Shown here: positions 18,556 through 25,686 of the stretch, piece by piece | Layout: each line of letters begins with the position of its first letter | Position numbering within the stretch: position 1 is the stretch's first letter | Assembly (NCBI RefSeq): GCF_900166965.1 | Contig: NZ_FUZI01000001.1 | Coordinates: 744,001 to 808,000, forward strand | Reading direction: 5' to 3' | DNA length: 64,000 bases | Origin: Photobacterium piscicola | Lineage (GTDB): Bacteria > Pseudomonadota > Gammaproteobacteria > Enterobacterales > Vibrionaceae | The notes under the pieces: model-generated | Database searches by the model: none | The model's input: the letters and a program-made list of their open reading frames with translations, nothing else | What the model was told of the DNA's origin: nothing | Translations under genes and position numbers: made by a program

Positions 18556-18621
18556 AAAAAGGGGAACCTTATTTATCGATTTATACTCTTTTAACTTTTC
18601 TACTTTAACTTAAAATAGAAC

Positions 18622-18811
18622 ATGTCAAAACAAAAACGTGTCATCACAGAGTAAAATTACGCATGTTAACTCTGTGGCGTTTAATGTACTGACAAGGTTA
18701 ATGAACATTGTCTACAATGTGTTCCCCCAAACCATTGTGACTCCTGAGTGATCATTAATAACACTGGTTGATGTTATAGCTTTATAGTATCAGCCAGTCT
18801 TTCCTCTTTTC
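18622..18811 (+). ncRNA. Candidate SgrS-like small RNA divergent from sgrR
   Basis: Placed where sgrS lies in enterics. Ends in a 10-bp hairpin ACTGGTTGAT (18763-18772) / ATCAGCCAGT (18789-18798) with one G-U pair and a pyrimidine-rich tail CTTTCCTCTTTT. Before it, CTCCTGAGT (18741-18749) is the exact reverse complement of ACTCAGGAG, which I recall as the ptsG ribosome-site region that SgrS targets in E. coli. A second hairpin ACAGAGT / ACTCTGT spans 18646-18675. A 16-codon ORF (18701-18751, AAGG upstream) overlaps the seed, recalling SgrT but much shorter. 5' end is a guess. Tail is less U-rich than in E. coli SgrS. Confidence 0.4.
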
Positions 18812-18918
18812 TTACATCAAACTTTGTATTCCAACACAAACATGGCGACAGAAGTTGCTAATTAAATCAAATATAGGTAAAAACATACTTATCTATTCCT
18901 TTATAACTCATTCTCATC

Positions 18919-19659
18919 ATGCCTGAATCTATTTCTCAACCTTACGATTTTTCCTCTTTAGTTCATAGTCGCCGTTCGGTACGTAAATATGATTTAACAG
19001 CCAAATTTGATCATCAAGTAGTTACTCGTGCTTTAGAATTAGCCGCCCTTTCACCTAACAGTTCCAACATGCAGCTGTGGCAATTCCACCGCGTGATTAA
19101 TGATGATAAACGCCAGCAATTAGCCACACTTTGTATGGGTCAAAATGCAGCTAAGACTGCAAATGAATTAGTCGCATTTGTGATCACACCTGATAAATGG
19201 CAACAGCGCACACGTATCAATGCTGCTCACATTCGAGAAATGTTTAAAGGCCGTGATGATAAAGCCTCTAAACGCGCCCTTAAATATTACGAAAAGCTGA
19301 TCCCGTTTGTATATCGCAACGATCGATTTGGTCTTTTGGGCTTAGGTCGTCGCTTAATCTGCACCTTTTTAGGTAGAAACAAGCCAATGATGCGTGAAGT
19401 GAGTAAAGCAGATTTACGGGTTTGTTTGCACAAAAGCAGTTCACTGGCAGCAATGACATTTATGATGGCAATGCGTGCAGAAGGCTATGACACGTGCCCA
19501 ATGGAAGGATTTGACTCTAAACGCGTTAAAGCCTTACTAGGCCTTAAAAATAGCGATGAAATTACCATGATTGTTAGCTGTGGCAAGCGCACAGATGAAG
19601 GTATTTATGGCGAGCGTCAACGGATTGATAATCAAGAGATCATCATTACGCATGCTTGA
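18919..19659 (+). CDS. Nitroreductase-family FMN oxidoreductase
   Basis: 246 residues. Nitroreductase fold: HSRRSVRKYD (FMN phosphate-binding Arg-x-Ser-x-Arg), LSPNSSNMQLWQF and GYDTCPMEGFDSKRVK, then a C-terminal strand TMIVSCGKR. A family-specific insert (about residues 95-150, basic) distinguishes it from NfsB, which is encoded separately at 58240-58893. Probably NAD(P)H-dependent, cytoplasmic, acting on quinones or nitro compounds; substrate unknown. No clear ribosome site before the ATG. Confidence 0.85.
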   Translation: MPESISQPYDFSSLVHSRRSVRKYDLTAKFDHQVVTRALELAALSPNSSNMQLWQFHRVINDDKRQQLATLCMGQNAAKTANELVAFVITPDKWQQRTRINAAHIREMFKGRDDKASKRALKYYEKLIPFVYRNDRFGLLGLGRRLICTFLGRNKPMMREVSKADLRVCLHKSSSLAAMTFMMAMRAEGYDTCPMEGFDSKRVKALLGLKNSDEITMIVSCGKRTDEGIYGERQRIDNQEIIITHA

Positions 19660-19758
19660 TAGTTTGACTCATCGAATACACAAGCAATAAAATACAAAAG
19701 CGCATGGCATTAATGTTCTGTTATATGCGCTATCCCTTGGTTAGTAAGAGTAATTCAA

Positions 19759-20145
19759 ATGTCTAATGTCGTTCAGCTTTCTATGTTCAGTCAGAATAAA
19801 AAGACGAACACTCCCCCACAAGCCAAATCATCAAGCCCTAAAGCATTGAGGGAACAGGCTGTATTACAACAGCAGAATCGTTGTTATTTTTGTGGCACAC
19901 GTAAAGAAACCAAAGATCTTAACTGGCTTAATCAGGTTGGCTTTAAACAAAAAGCACATGTTGTTTGTGGTAGCTGTAGTTCTGATGCTAAATCGCGCCC
20001 AATGGATGAACTGCGAATAATTCTGGCACTAAAAGCAATGGATTTTAGAACCATTAAGATTCAGCAATATCTTGAGTTAAGAGAGAAAGGCATTCATATA
20101 GATGGCGTTCGTGATTACAAATTCTACTTTGAAACTATTGAGTGA
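19759..20145 (+). CDS. Small protein with two CxxC zinc knuckles
   Basis: 128 residues. Low-complexity N-terminus (about 1-35), then CYFCG and CGSC separated by about 30 residues (zinc ribbon or HNH-like arrangement, including KAHVVC), then a helical tail ending YKFYFETIE. The HNH His/Asn residues are not convincing, so nuclease activity is not claimed. AAGAG lies 8 nt before the ATG. The cassette-like island begins 11 nt after its stop. Confidence 0.65.
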   Translation: MSNVVQLSMFSQNKKTNTPPQAKSSSPKALREQAVLQQQNRCYFCGTRKETKDLNWLNQVGFKQKAHVVCGSCSSDAKSRPMDELRIILALKAMDFRTIKIQQYLELREKGIHIDGVRDYKFYFETIE

Positions 20146-20156
20146 TGATAAACAAG

Positions 20157-20379
20157 AAAGACGCCAACAAAAATAATGGCATTAATGCGTAATAATTTAA
20201 GAGGGTCTAATTATAAATCAATGAATTAAACTGATGGGTTCACGCCAAGGATAACGCTCGGCATCTTTGCAGCATCACCCTTCATGATATTCGCAATATC
20301 TACTTAATATAAGGTTGCTCGGGCTTATCCAATACTTGAACAGGTGTCGGCTGCGCGACACATATCCTTATTTGTTAGC
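20157..20379 (-). repeat. Island repeat, copy 1 (truncated)
   Basis: About 223 bp matching the part of copies 2 and 3 nearest the gene stops. It contains GTGTCGGCTGCGCGACAC, a perfect 6-bp hairpin, and reaches GTTAGC, in which the stop codon of the next gene lies. The other half of the repeat is missing: homology stops near 20157, close to the preceding gene, so this is the island's left edge. Confidence 0.8.
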
Positions 20380-20959
20380 TTATATTTTGCCTTAATCTAA
20401 AATGAGAATACGTTTTCTTTCCGCTAATTATCTCATCAATTAACTCTTGATTAATGATTATTTTAACGCTGTAAGCAGTACCATTAAGCATGAAAATTAA
20501 TGTTGCTTTCATTCCAGAAACAAGAGTGTCTGGTTTTAATCCAATAGGATTTTTTTGTAAAATAATTCGATTTGTTGAAATTTCAAATAATTCAGCTATT
20601 GGAAATTCATAAGATTCCCCAATAGTTAACCCTCGCTCAAATAACGTAGGAAAAACAGCATCATAATGACATGATTTTTGAAACCACTCATGGACATAAT
20701 AAAGTTGACTTATTGAATAACAATCACTTTTAAACCAAGAACGATGTACCTTTATTTTAATTTCATGAGCAAGTAAACGTTCAGCTGTAGAAGTAGATGT
20801 GATAATCAAACGATTTTTATGGACACTAGGAAATAAATTACAGACCTTCGCAAGATTTTTTGACAATTGATATGAACGAAATGCTGCAATAGCGCTCGCA
20901 CTAGCAGCAAAAAAACTCAATAGCGATATTACTACGCTGACCTTTTCAGTTAATGACAA
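20375..20959 (-). CDS. Cassette-borne membrane-anchored protein of unknown function
   Basis: 194 residues from a TTG at 20959 with an excellent AGGAAGGG 5 nt upstream; a longer TTG start at 20983 would lie inside the ribosome site region. One N-terminal membrane segment (about 8-30, VSVVISLLSFFAASASAIAA) then a beta-rich soluble domain of about 160 residues. No family recognised. Its TAA stop lies inside GTTAGC, and the unit carries inverted ends TTGTTAGCTTATAT (20373-20386) and the complement at 20987-21000, as expected for one recombined cassette. Confidence 0.6.
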   Translation of the reverse strand: MSLTEKVSVVISLLSFFAASASAIAAFRSYQLSKNLAKVCNLFPSVHKNRLIITSTSTAERLLAHEIKIKVHRSWFKSDCYSISQLYYVHEWFQKSCHYDAVFPTLFERGLTIGESYEFPIAELFEISTNRIILQKNPIGLKPDTLVSGMKATLIFMLNGTAYSVKIIINQELIDEIISGKKTYSHFRLRQNIS

Positions 20960-20992
20960 TTTTACCCTTCCTCTCAAATTCAATTTATATAA

Positions 20993-21527
20993 GCTAACAA
21001 CTTATCCAAATTTATTCTTTAAATGGAGACCCATATTTATCTCGTAATAATATAAAAGCATTATAAATCAGATATGTTTTTAGTTATTAATCCCGATAGT
21101 AATCACACAATCGGATACTCGCCGTTTAGTTTCCAGTTTTTTACTCTACAACGCGCTAATAGTAGATTCCCTATCTCGTTCGTAACCTCACTGTAGGGAA
21201 TGACGGGGTTTGGTATGCACTCAGCCCATTATACGTCATCTCGGAAGTTGAGGAACGAAGCTATCCGTGATCTATTCACCACGGGATTGAGCCTTAAAGA
21301 CACCAACAAAAATAGCAAAAATAATGGCATTAATGCGTAATAATTAAAGAGGATCTAATTATAAATCAATGAATTAAATTGATTGGTTCACGCCAAGGAT
21401 GACGCTCGGCATCTTTGCAGCATCACCCTTCATGATATTTTCAATATTTACTTATATAAAGTGGCTTGGGCTTGTCCAACACTTGAATAGGTGTCGGCTG
21501 CGCAACACATATCCTTATCTGTTATAC
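20993..21527 (-). repeat. Island repeat, copy 2 (full length, about 535 bp)
   Basis: Separates units 1 and 2. On the minus strand it begins GTATAACAGATAAGG a few bases after the AbiTii stop and ends GGATAAGTTGTTAGC. Inside are the hairpin GTGTCGGCTGCGCAACAC, a block CGCTCGGCATCTTTGCAGC shared by all three copies, and a dispersed palindrome GATTCCCTA / TAGGGAATGAC (21164-21202). No ORF. Fills the whole gap between the two genes. Confidence 0.85.
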
Positions 21528-21528
21528 A

Positions 21529-22434
21529 TTAAAATCCATAGTACTTGCCGATAGCTGTAGCCAGTAGACTACCAGCGGCACCGACCTTAACATCCCATAA
21601 CGTAGATGCTGCTTTAGATACCATAGTGCCCATCCAACCCGATACGGATGAACCAAAGTTACCAGATTTTACTTCCGTACTACCTTTATCGGTTTCTATT
21701 GCAACTTGAAGTGACTCTATATCCTCATCACTAACTTTATTTTGTTTGAGGACTTCGATTAAGGAAGCCATATCATTTTTGTTTACAGTATTACGAATAG
21801 TTTGAGTATTTGAATCACCAACTACGATAGTGGCATTATCACCAAAAACTGCATTGTTAAATAAATCTGACACGCCAACCTCTTTAGCTCTTGTTTTCAT
21901 ATCACTCAACGCCATTTCATTTGGAAATTTTTCAGACAATTCCAAGACGAAATCTAAGAGTCGAGTAGTAACCTCTGTCAATATTTGCGTCATCGCACCA
22001 GCAGAATGAATAGCCCAAGCGGTTTCTACACCATAGCTATCATCAAAACCCTCAGACAGGAGTGGATAGAACTCAGGTGCGATACTTACCTGTAAATTTT
22101 CTTGAGTTGAATACTGCTCGACAACAACAATACTATCCATCAAGTATTTAGTGTCTAGCCTTTCACGTATTTCATCATCTAAGTGCATCAAAGGCAGAGT
22201 TTGATTCTGGTATCTATATACAGAATTACTCAAATTGCCTTTAACTGTAAGATGTAGTTTCCTATAGGAGGGAACAGACTCACGATTTCCATATCCTCTG
22301 AGCTCACTATCAACCCAATCGAAAAGCTCTTTCTCACCTAACTGGTGAAGAAGTACTTTTGTTTTCAACAATGCTACTTTTAAGTTGCTTTCGCCAGAGC
22401 TTAACAACTCGATAATTTCTTCGATTAACTTCAT
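21529..22434 (-). CDS. AbiTii-domain protein (abortive-infection type)
   Basis: 301 residues. Residues 1-185 match the AbiTii domain as I know it: MKLIEEIIELLSSGESNLKV, ALLKTKVLLHQLGEKELFDWV, ELRGYG, and TQILTEVTTRLLDFVLEL. A linker with NATIVVGDSNTQTI follows; the last about 60 residues are Gly/Ser/Ala-rich and hydrophobic (SGWMGTMVSKAASTLWDV, AAGSLLATAIGKYYGF), possibly membrane-active. AbiTii domains are linked to phage defence; the mechanism for this architecture is not known to me. GGTAAG is 4 nt before the ATG. Unit ends are complementary: GTTATACATTAAA at 21521 and GTTATGCATCAAA read from 22465 (11 of 13). Confidence 0.82.
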   Translation of the reverse strand: MKLIEEIIELLSSGESNLKVALLKTKVLLHQLGEKELFDWVDSELRGYGNRESVPSYRKLHLTVKGNLSNSVYRYQNQTLPLMHLDDEIRERLDTKYLMDSIVVVEQYSTQENLQVSIAPEFYPLLSEGFDDSYGVETAWAIHSAGAMTQILTEVTTRLLDFVLELSEKFPNEMALSDMKTRAKEVGVSDLFNNAVFGDNATIVVGDSNTQTIRNTVNKNDMASLIEVLKQNKVSDEDIESLQVAIETDKGSTEVKSGNFGSSVSGWMGTMVSKAASTLWDVKVGAAGSLLATAIGKYYGF

Positions 22435-22458
22435 TTACTTACCAAACTCAAATTTGAT

Positions 22459-22585
22459 GCATAACGCCTGCATAACACGTTTGCTACGATACAAACTTAG
22501 CTGAATTTTACTACCTTAATCACTGAAACTAAAGGCAAACCGACAACGCCGAATGTAGCAAATCGTGTTGATGCATTTGTTATGC
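22459..22585 (-). repeat. attC-like recombination site (127 bp)
   Basis: VCR-sized imperfect palindrome. On the minus strand it starts GCATAAC (22585-22579; includes the upstream gene's stop TAA) and ends GTTATGC (22465-22459). Inner arms ACACGATTTGCTAC and GTAGCAAACGTGT pair except for one extra A, the unpaired base that defines attC polarity in integrons. A second GCATAAC is at 22470-22476. It lies exactly between two same-strand genes. Confidence 0.7.
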
Positions 22586-23011
22586 GCGTTCTAAACGTAC
22601 CATGACTCTTTCAAAGAATTTGATATTCGAGTCACAAGTGAATGGTCGCCACAAGCTTTCCTTATTTGGAACACTTGTACTTAACTGTCTAAAAAGACTA
22701 TGAAATTCAGAGTCAACAGAACATACATGGGTACCTTTAAACTCATCAAATTGATGTGCGGTCAGATCTATAATTACCTTATTTTCAACGACAACCCAGT
22801 AATGGATGCTACCAACTTTTAGCTGTTCAGTTTCATTCTTTGTATAAACCACATCGGCAATACCACCTGACTGCAAGTACAGAGCAAGCATTTGACTTGT
22901 AGCTTCACATGAACCATTTGGGAAAGAACATAGCTCACTATCTAAGTATTCTGAAGAGTTCAATTCATCTTCAAATGCTGAACAAAACTTCTCTACCAAC
23001 TCAATCAACAA
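22580..23011 (-). CDS. Small cassette protein with a possible Cys-His-Asp triad
   Basis: 143 residues from TTG at 23011 (GAGAGG 6 nt upstream). NGSCEATSQMLALYL puts Cys35 at the head of a helix, HYWVVVENKVIIDLTAHQF gives His70 on a strand and Asp82 after the next; this is the order and spacing of papain/transglutaminase-like folds. So it may be a small cysteine protease or transferase; activity is inference. The stop codon lies within the attC-like site, as in integron cassettes. Short and unlike its neighbours in codon use (more GAA/TCA, few GC-rich codons). Confidence 0.65.
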   Translation of the reverse strand: MLIELVEKFCSAFEDELNSSEYLDSELCSFPNGSCEATSQMLALYLQSGGIADVVYTKNETEQLKVGSIHYWVVVENKVIIDLTAHQFDEFKGTHVCSVDSEFHSLFRQLSTSVPNKESLWRPFTCDSNIKFFERVMVRLERA

Positions 23012-23060
23012 CCGACACCTCTCTTTATTATTACAATTAAGCGCATAATAACTTATTATA

Positions 23061-23641
23061 TTAACAACTTACCCGAGTTTGTTCTTTGAACCTACGCCCA
23101 TATTTATCTTCTAATAATATAAAAAGCATTATAAATCAGATACATTTTTAGTTATTAATCCCGATAGTAATCACAAAATCGGGCACTCACCGTTTAGTTT
23201 CGGTTTTTCTACTAATAATTAATATAAGAATATTGGGCAGAAGTATATTTAGTTTGAAAACTCAACGCGCTGTGAGTAGATTCCCTATCGCCCTCGCGGG
23301 CATTCACTGTAGGGAATGACGGAGTTTGGTATGCACTCAGCCCATTATACGTCATCTCGAAAGTTGAAGAACGAAGCTATCCGTGATCTATTCACCACGT
23401 GATCGAGCCTTAAAGACACCAGCAAAAATAACAAAGACAATGGCATTAACACGTAATAATTAAAAAGGTTCTAATTGTAAATCAATGAATTAAATTGATG
23501 GATTCACGCAAAAGATAACGCTCGACATCTTTGCAGCATCACCCTTCATGACATTCGCAATATTTACCTATATAAAGTGGCTTGGGCTTGTCCAACACTT
23601 CGAATAGGTGTCGGCTGCGCGATACATGTACTTATTTGTTA
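23061..23641 (-). repeat. Island repeat, copy 3 (full length, about 580 bp)
   Basis: Separates units 3 and 4 and is homologous to copy 2 over its length, with an extra stretch of about 45 bp around 23210-23262. On the minus strand it starts GTTAACAAATAAG, containing the Fic stop codon, and ends GGGTAAGTTGTTAA. In the dispersed palindrome the loop differs (CGCCCTCGCGGGC here), but the GATTCCCTA / TAGGGAATGAC arms are kept. No ORF; fills the gap. Confidence 0.85.
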
Positions 23642-24241
23642 ACTGCGCTTTTCAGCTTTAGTTACACAAACAGAAAATAGCTCTTTCATTGGCGCATAAT
23701 TACAATGATAACCATGGATATTTGCAGTTACCCATTGTTCAGACGTAATACCAGAAAAATTAATATTGTAACCACAGTTAATTGCAATGTGTTCAAACAA
23801 CAAACGTTGGGTGCGACCATTACCTTCACGAAATGGATGTAAAACGTTAATATCGCAATAATACTCAGCTAATTTAGTAAGAAATTCATCGAATGATAGA
23901 TCAACTAAATACTTATCTTTTTCTAACATTGAAAAAAGATTATTCGCTTCTTTTCCAATTCTAGCAACATTGCAGAAGCGTGTATTTCCTTTTGAAATAT
24001 CAATTGTTCTTAACTCGCCAGCCCATTCAAATAGATCAGAGAACAAGATACGGTGAATTGAACACAAATAAATAAAGTCGTAAGGAGGTAATTGAAACTC
24101 CACATACATTGCAGCTAACGTCGTTAAATCACGCTCAGCAGCCTCTAATACTGCTTCATTATTAATATTGAGCTTATTAACTAGAACCGTACTATTTTCG
24201 TAAGTATAAGGATCATGTGTTGTTCCATATTTATCAGCCAT
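23639..24241 (-). CDS. Fic-domain AMPylating toxin
   Basis: 200 residues. Fic core HPFREGNGRTQR at 135-146 has every catalytic residue (His135, Phe137, Glu139, Asn141, Arg143, Arg146). Flap strand about 78-95 (LRTIDISKGNTRFCNV). Fic proteins transfer AMP to target hydroxyls, often topoisomerases or gyrase in toxin systems. No inhibitory SxxxE(G/N) helix is seen in this protein; it is in the gene just upstream, whose stop overlaps this ATG by 8 nt, so it is a class I (separate antitoxin) Fic module. Stop lies inside GTTAAC. Confidence 0.92.
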   Translation of the reverse strand: MADKYGTTHDPYTYENSTVLVNKLNINNEAVLEAAERDLTTLAAMYVEFQLPPYDFIYLCSIHRILFSDLFEWAGELRTIDISKGNTRFCNVARIGKEANNLFSMLEKDKYLVDLSFDEFLTKLAEYYCDINVLHPFREGNGRTQRLLFEHIAINCGYNINFSGITSEQWVTANIHGYHCNYAPMKELFSVCVTKAEKRS

Positions 24242-24689
24242 TGAGCGCCTCTAACGAATTTACGTTTGAGTATTTATTTAACAATATTTGACGTTGTTGC
24301 TCTCTATCGAGTGATAAATCGAAATCACTAGCAATATCATGCCCTTCTAAACGCATACTTTCTTTAAAGTTATCCATTTTGACTTGCTCGAAATAGGCAT
24401 GTTTATCTTCATAAGAAGAAAGTATTGAATTACTAGGCATCACTAAATCAATATTATTAAGTTGAGATTGAATCGCTTTCCCTGATTCAAAAACACCCCA
24501 ACTATTAATAGAAAAATGAAAGGTTCGACCTTGACGCTTTCTTTCAATATTTAAGCCTAAGTTTTCAATTAGTGAATTAACTACAGATTGTACTTTACGT
24601 TCAGAGATCCCAGTAGCAGCAACAATAGCTTGAGTATTTGGAGATTCTAATCGTGTCATTGCAGCTAAAACTAATAATTCGTACTTCAT
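24234..24689 (-). CDS. HTH-fused antitoxin of the Fic toxin
   Basis: 151 residues from the ATG at 24689 (GAGG 5 nt upstream). Winged-helix domain 1-65 (NTQAIVAATGISERKVQSVV, wing RKRQGRTFHFS). C-terminal part 95-145 resembles YhfG/FicA-type antitoxins: YFEQVKMDNFKESMRLEG, where S111-M-R-L-E115-G116 fits the inhibitory motif (S/T)xxxE(G/N), whose Glu blocks the ATP gamma-phosphate in Fic. The fusion suggests it both neutralises the toxin and represses the operon. Unit ends GTTAACTG (23638) and CAGTTAAC (24766) are complementary. Confidence 0.82.
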   Translation of the reverse strand: MKYELLVLAAMTRLESPNTQAIVAATGISERKVQSVVNSLIENLGLNIERKRQGRTFHFSINSWGVFESGKAIQSQLNNIDLVMPSNSILSSYEDKHAYFEQVKMDNFKESMRLEGHDIASDFDLSLDREQQRQILLNKYSNVNSLEALNG

Positions 24690-24773
24690 GCTTACCTCGC
24701 ACATTTATGCGGAAATAATATTAGTCTACAACTCAAAGAGAATAATTACCATATATTGAAAGCTACAGTTAAC

Positions 24774-24849
24774 GCCCAACAACGCGCTGATAGTAGATTC
24801 CCTATCTCGTTCGTAACCTTACTGTAGGGAATGACGGGGTGAGTTGGGC
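24774..24849 (-). repeat. attC-like or REP-like palindrome at the island's right edge
   Basis: 76 bp bounded by GCCCAAC and GTTGGGC, perfect 7-bp complements that also match the integron core consensus RYYYAAC / GTTRRRY. The interior (24783-24840) is the third copy of the dispersed palindrome GATTCCCTA / TAGGGAATGAC seen in repeats 2 and 3, without the rest of the repeat. May be the attC of a lost upstream cassette or an independent repeat. Confidence 0.55.
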
Positions 24850-24908
24850 ATTCACTAGTAGGAATATTTATATTTCACCACAGAGATACAGAACACCCAT
24901 ATCTATCA

Positions 24909-25031
24909 CTATTCAATAAAGATTTCAGCTTGTGGTGAACAAACAGAGCCCTCAGTACAATACTGAACGCTCTCTTTCTGATAGCCACTAATTGTAGCGC
25001 GGTGATTTTTATTGCCAGTTAGGGTTTTGGC
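24909..25031 (-). pseudogene. Possible gene remnant downstream of ivy
   Basis: An open frame of about 40 codons without any start codon, ending at TAG 24909-24911, reads like real protein (GYQKESVQYCTEGSVCSPQ then AEIFIE). It may be the tail of a gene cut when the island or ivy arrived. Partly overlaps the 3' end of ivy in another frame. Weak evidence. Confidence 0.25.
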
Positions 25032-25443
25032 TTAAGGCTTGTGTGAATACATCTTTCACTTGCTGATCCGGCTCACCAATATATTGATATGTTGCGTAAA
25101 TACTGGGGGTATTCAATGCATCAGGCACATCTTTCACATGCACAATCATTGAATATTTTTTATTATTATCAGTCGTTAAAGTGATCATAAAATCACTAGC
25201 ACAATCATGAGGTTTACAAAAAGAAACAGCATCATAAGTATGACCGCCCATAACAATAGCTTCTAATGGCGAAGTAACGGTATTGTCTTTTATCCAATCA
25301 GGAAGTTGCTTTTCAACACTCGCTACCGATTGAACTGCATTTGCTGTCGTCGCTTTTGCTTCTGTTTGGAATGATGACGTGTGCGAAAAATCACACCCTG
25401 CCAGCATCACACTCATCGCTGCTATTAACACTAATTTTTTCAT
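25009..25443 (-). CDS. ivy: Ivy-family lysozyme inhibitor lipoprotein
   Basis: 144 residues. Signal peptide with lipobox MLAGC (Cys17), unlike soluble E. coli Ivy. The inhibitor loop is clear: FCKPHDCASDFM contains CKPHDC, the disulfide loop whose His enters the lysozyme active site. Also LPDWIKDNTVTSPLEAIVM before it and a YATYQYIGEPDQQV strand after. Protects peptidoglycan from C-type lysozyme, in the periplasm or on the inner face of the outer membrane. Start by signal peptide; ribosome site weak. Confidence 0.9.
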   Translation of the reverse strand: MKKLVLIAAMSVMLAGCDFSHTSSFQTEAKATTANAVQSVASVEKQLPDWIKDNTVTSPLEAIVMGGHTYDAVSFCKPHDCASDFMITLTTDNNKKYSMIVHVKDVPDALNTPSIYATYQYIGEPDQQVKDVFTQALSQNPNWQ

Positions 25444-25686
25444 TCTGACTCTGATACCTAATAGTTAGGTTTATAATTAAAATATAAGTAATCAACATCA
25501 TATAGCGATATTCTTGGTAACAACCATTAGTTTATTCTTTTAGATGCACTTTAAATGTTAATAGCGCATACTTTGTTCAATCACAAAGTAAAACTACGAA
25601 CGTTTTTATCGAAAACAATCAAATAGCATACCTTATTACCGTAATTTAGGTTATGGTATCGGCAATTGAATAAAAGAAGTGATGAT

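Noticed and set aside
19675..19720. Terminator after the 18919 nitroreductase gene
   Set aside because: AGCGCAT / ATGCGCT is only a 7-bp stem with a 19-nt loop and no T run on the plus strand.
20157..23641. CRISPR array
   Set aside because: Repeats are hundreds of bases long, few and separated by genes; no short regularly spaced repeat exists anywhere in the window.
20157..24849. Insertion sequence or transposon carrying the island
   Set aside because: No transposase-like ORF and no long terminal inverted repeats with target duplications; ends correspond to short GTTA-type boxes instead.
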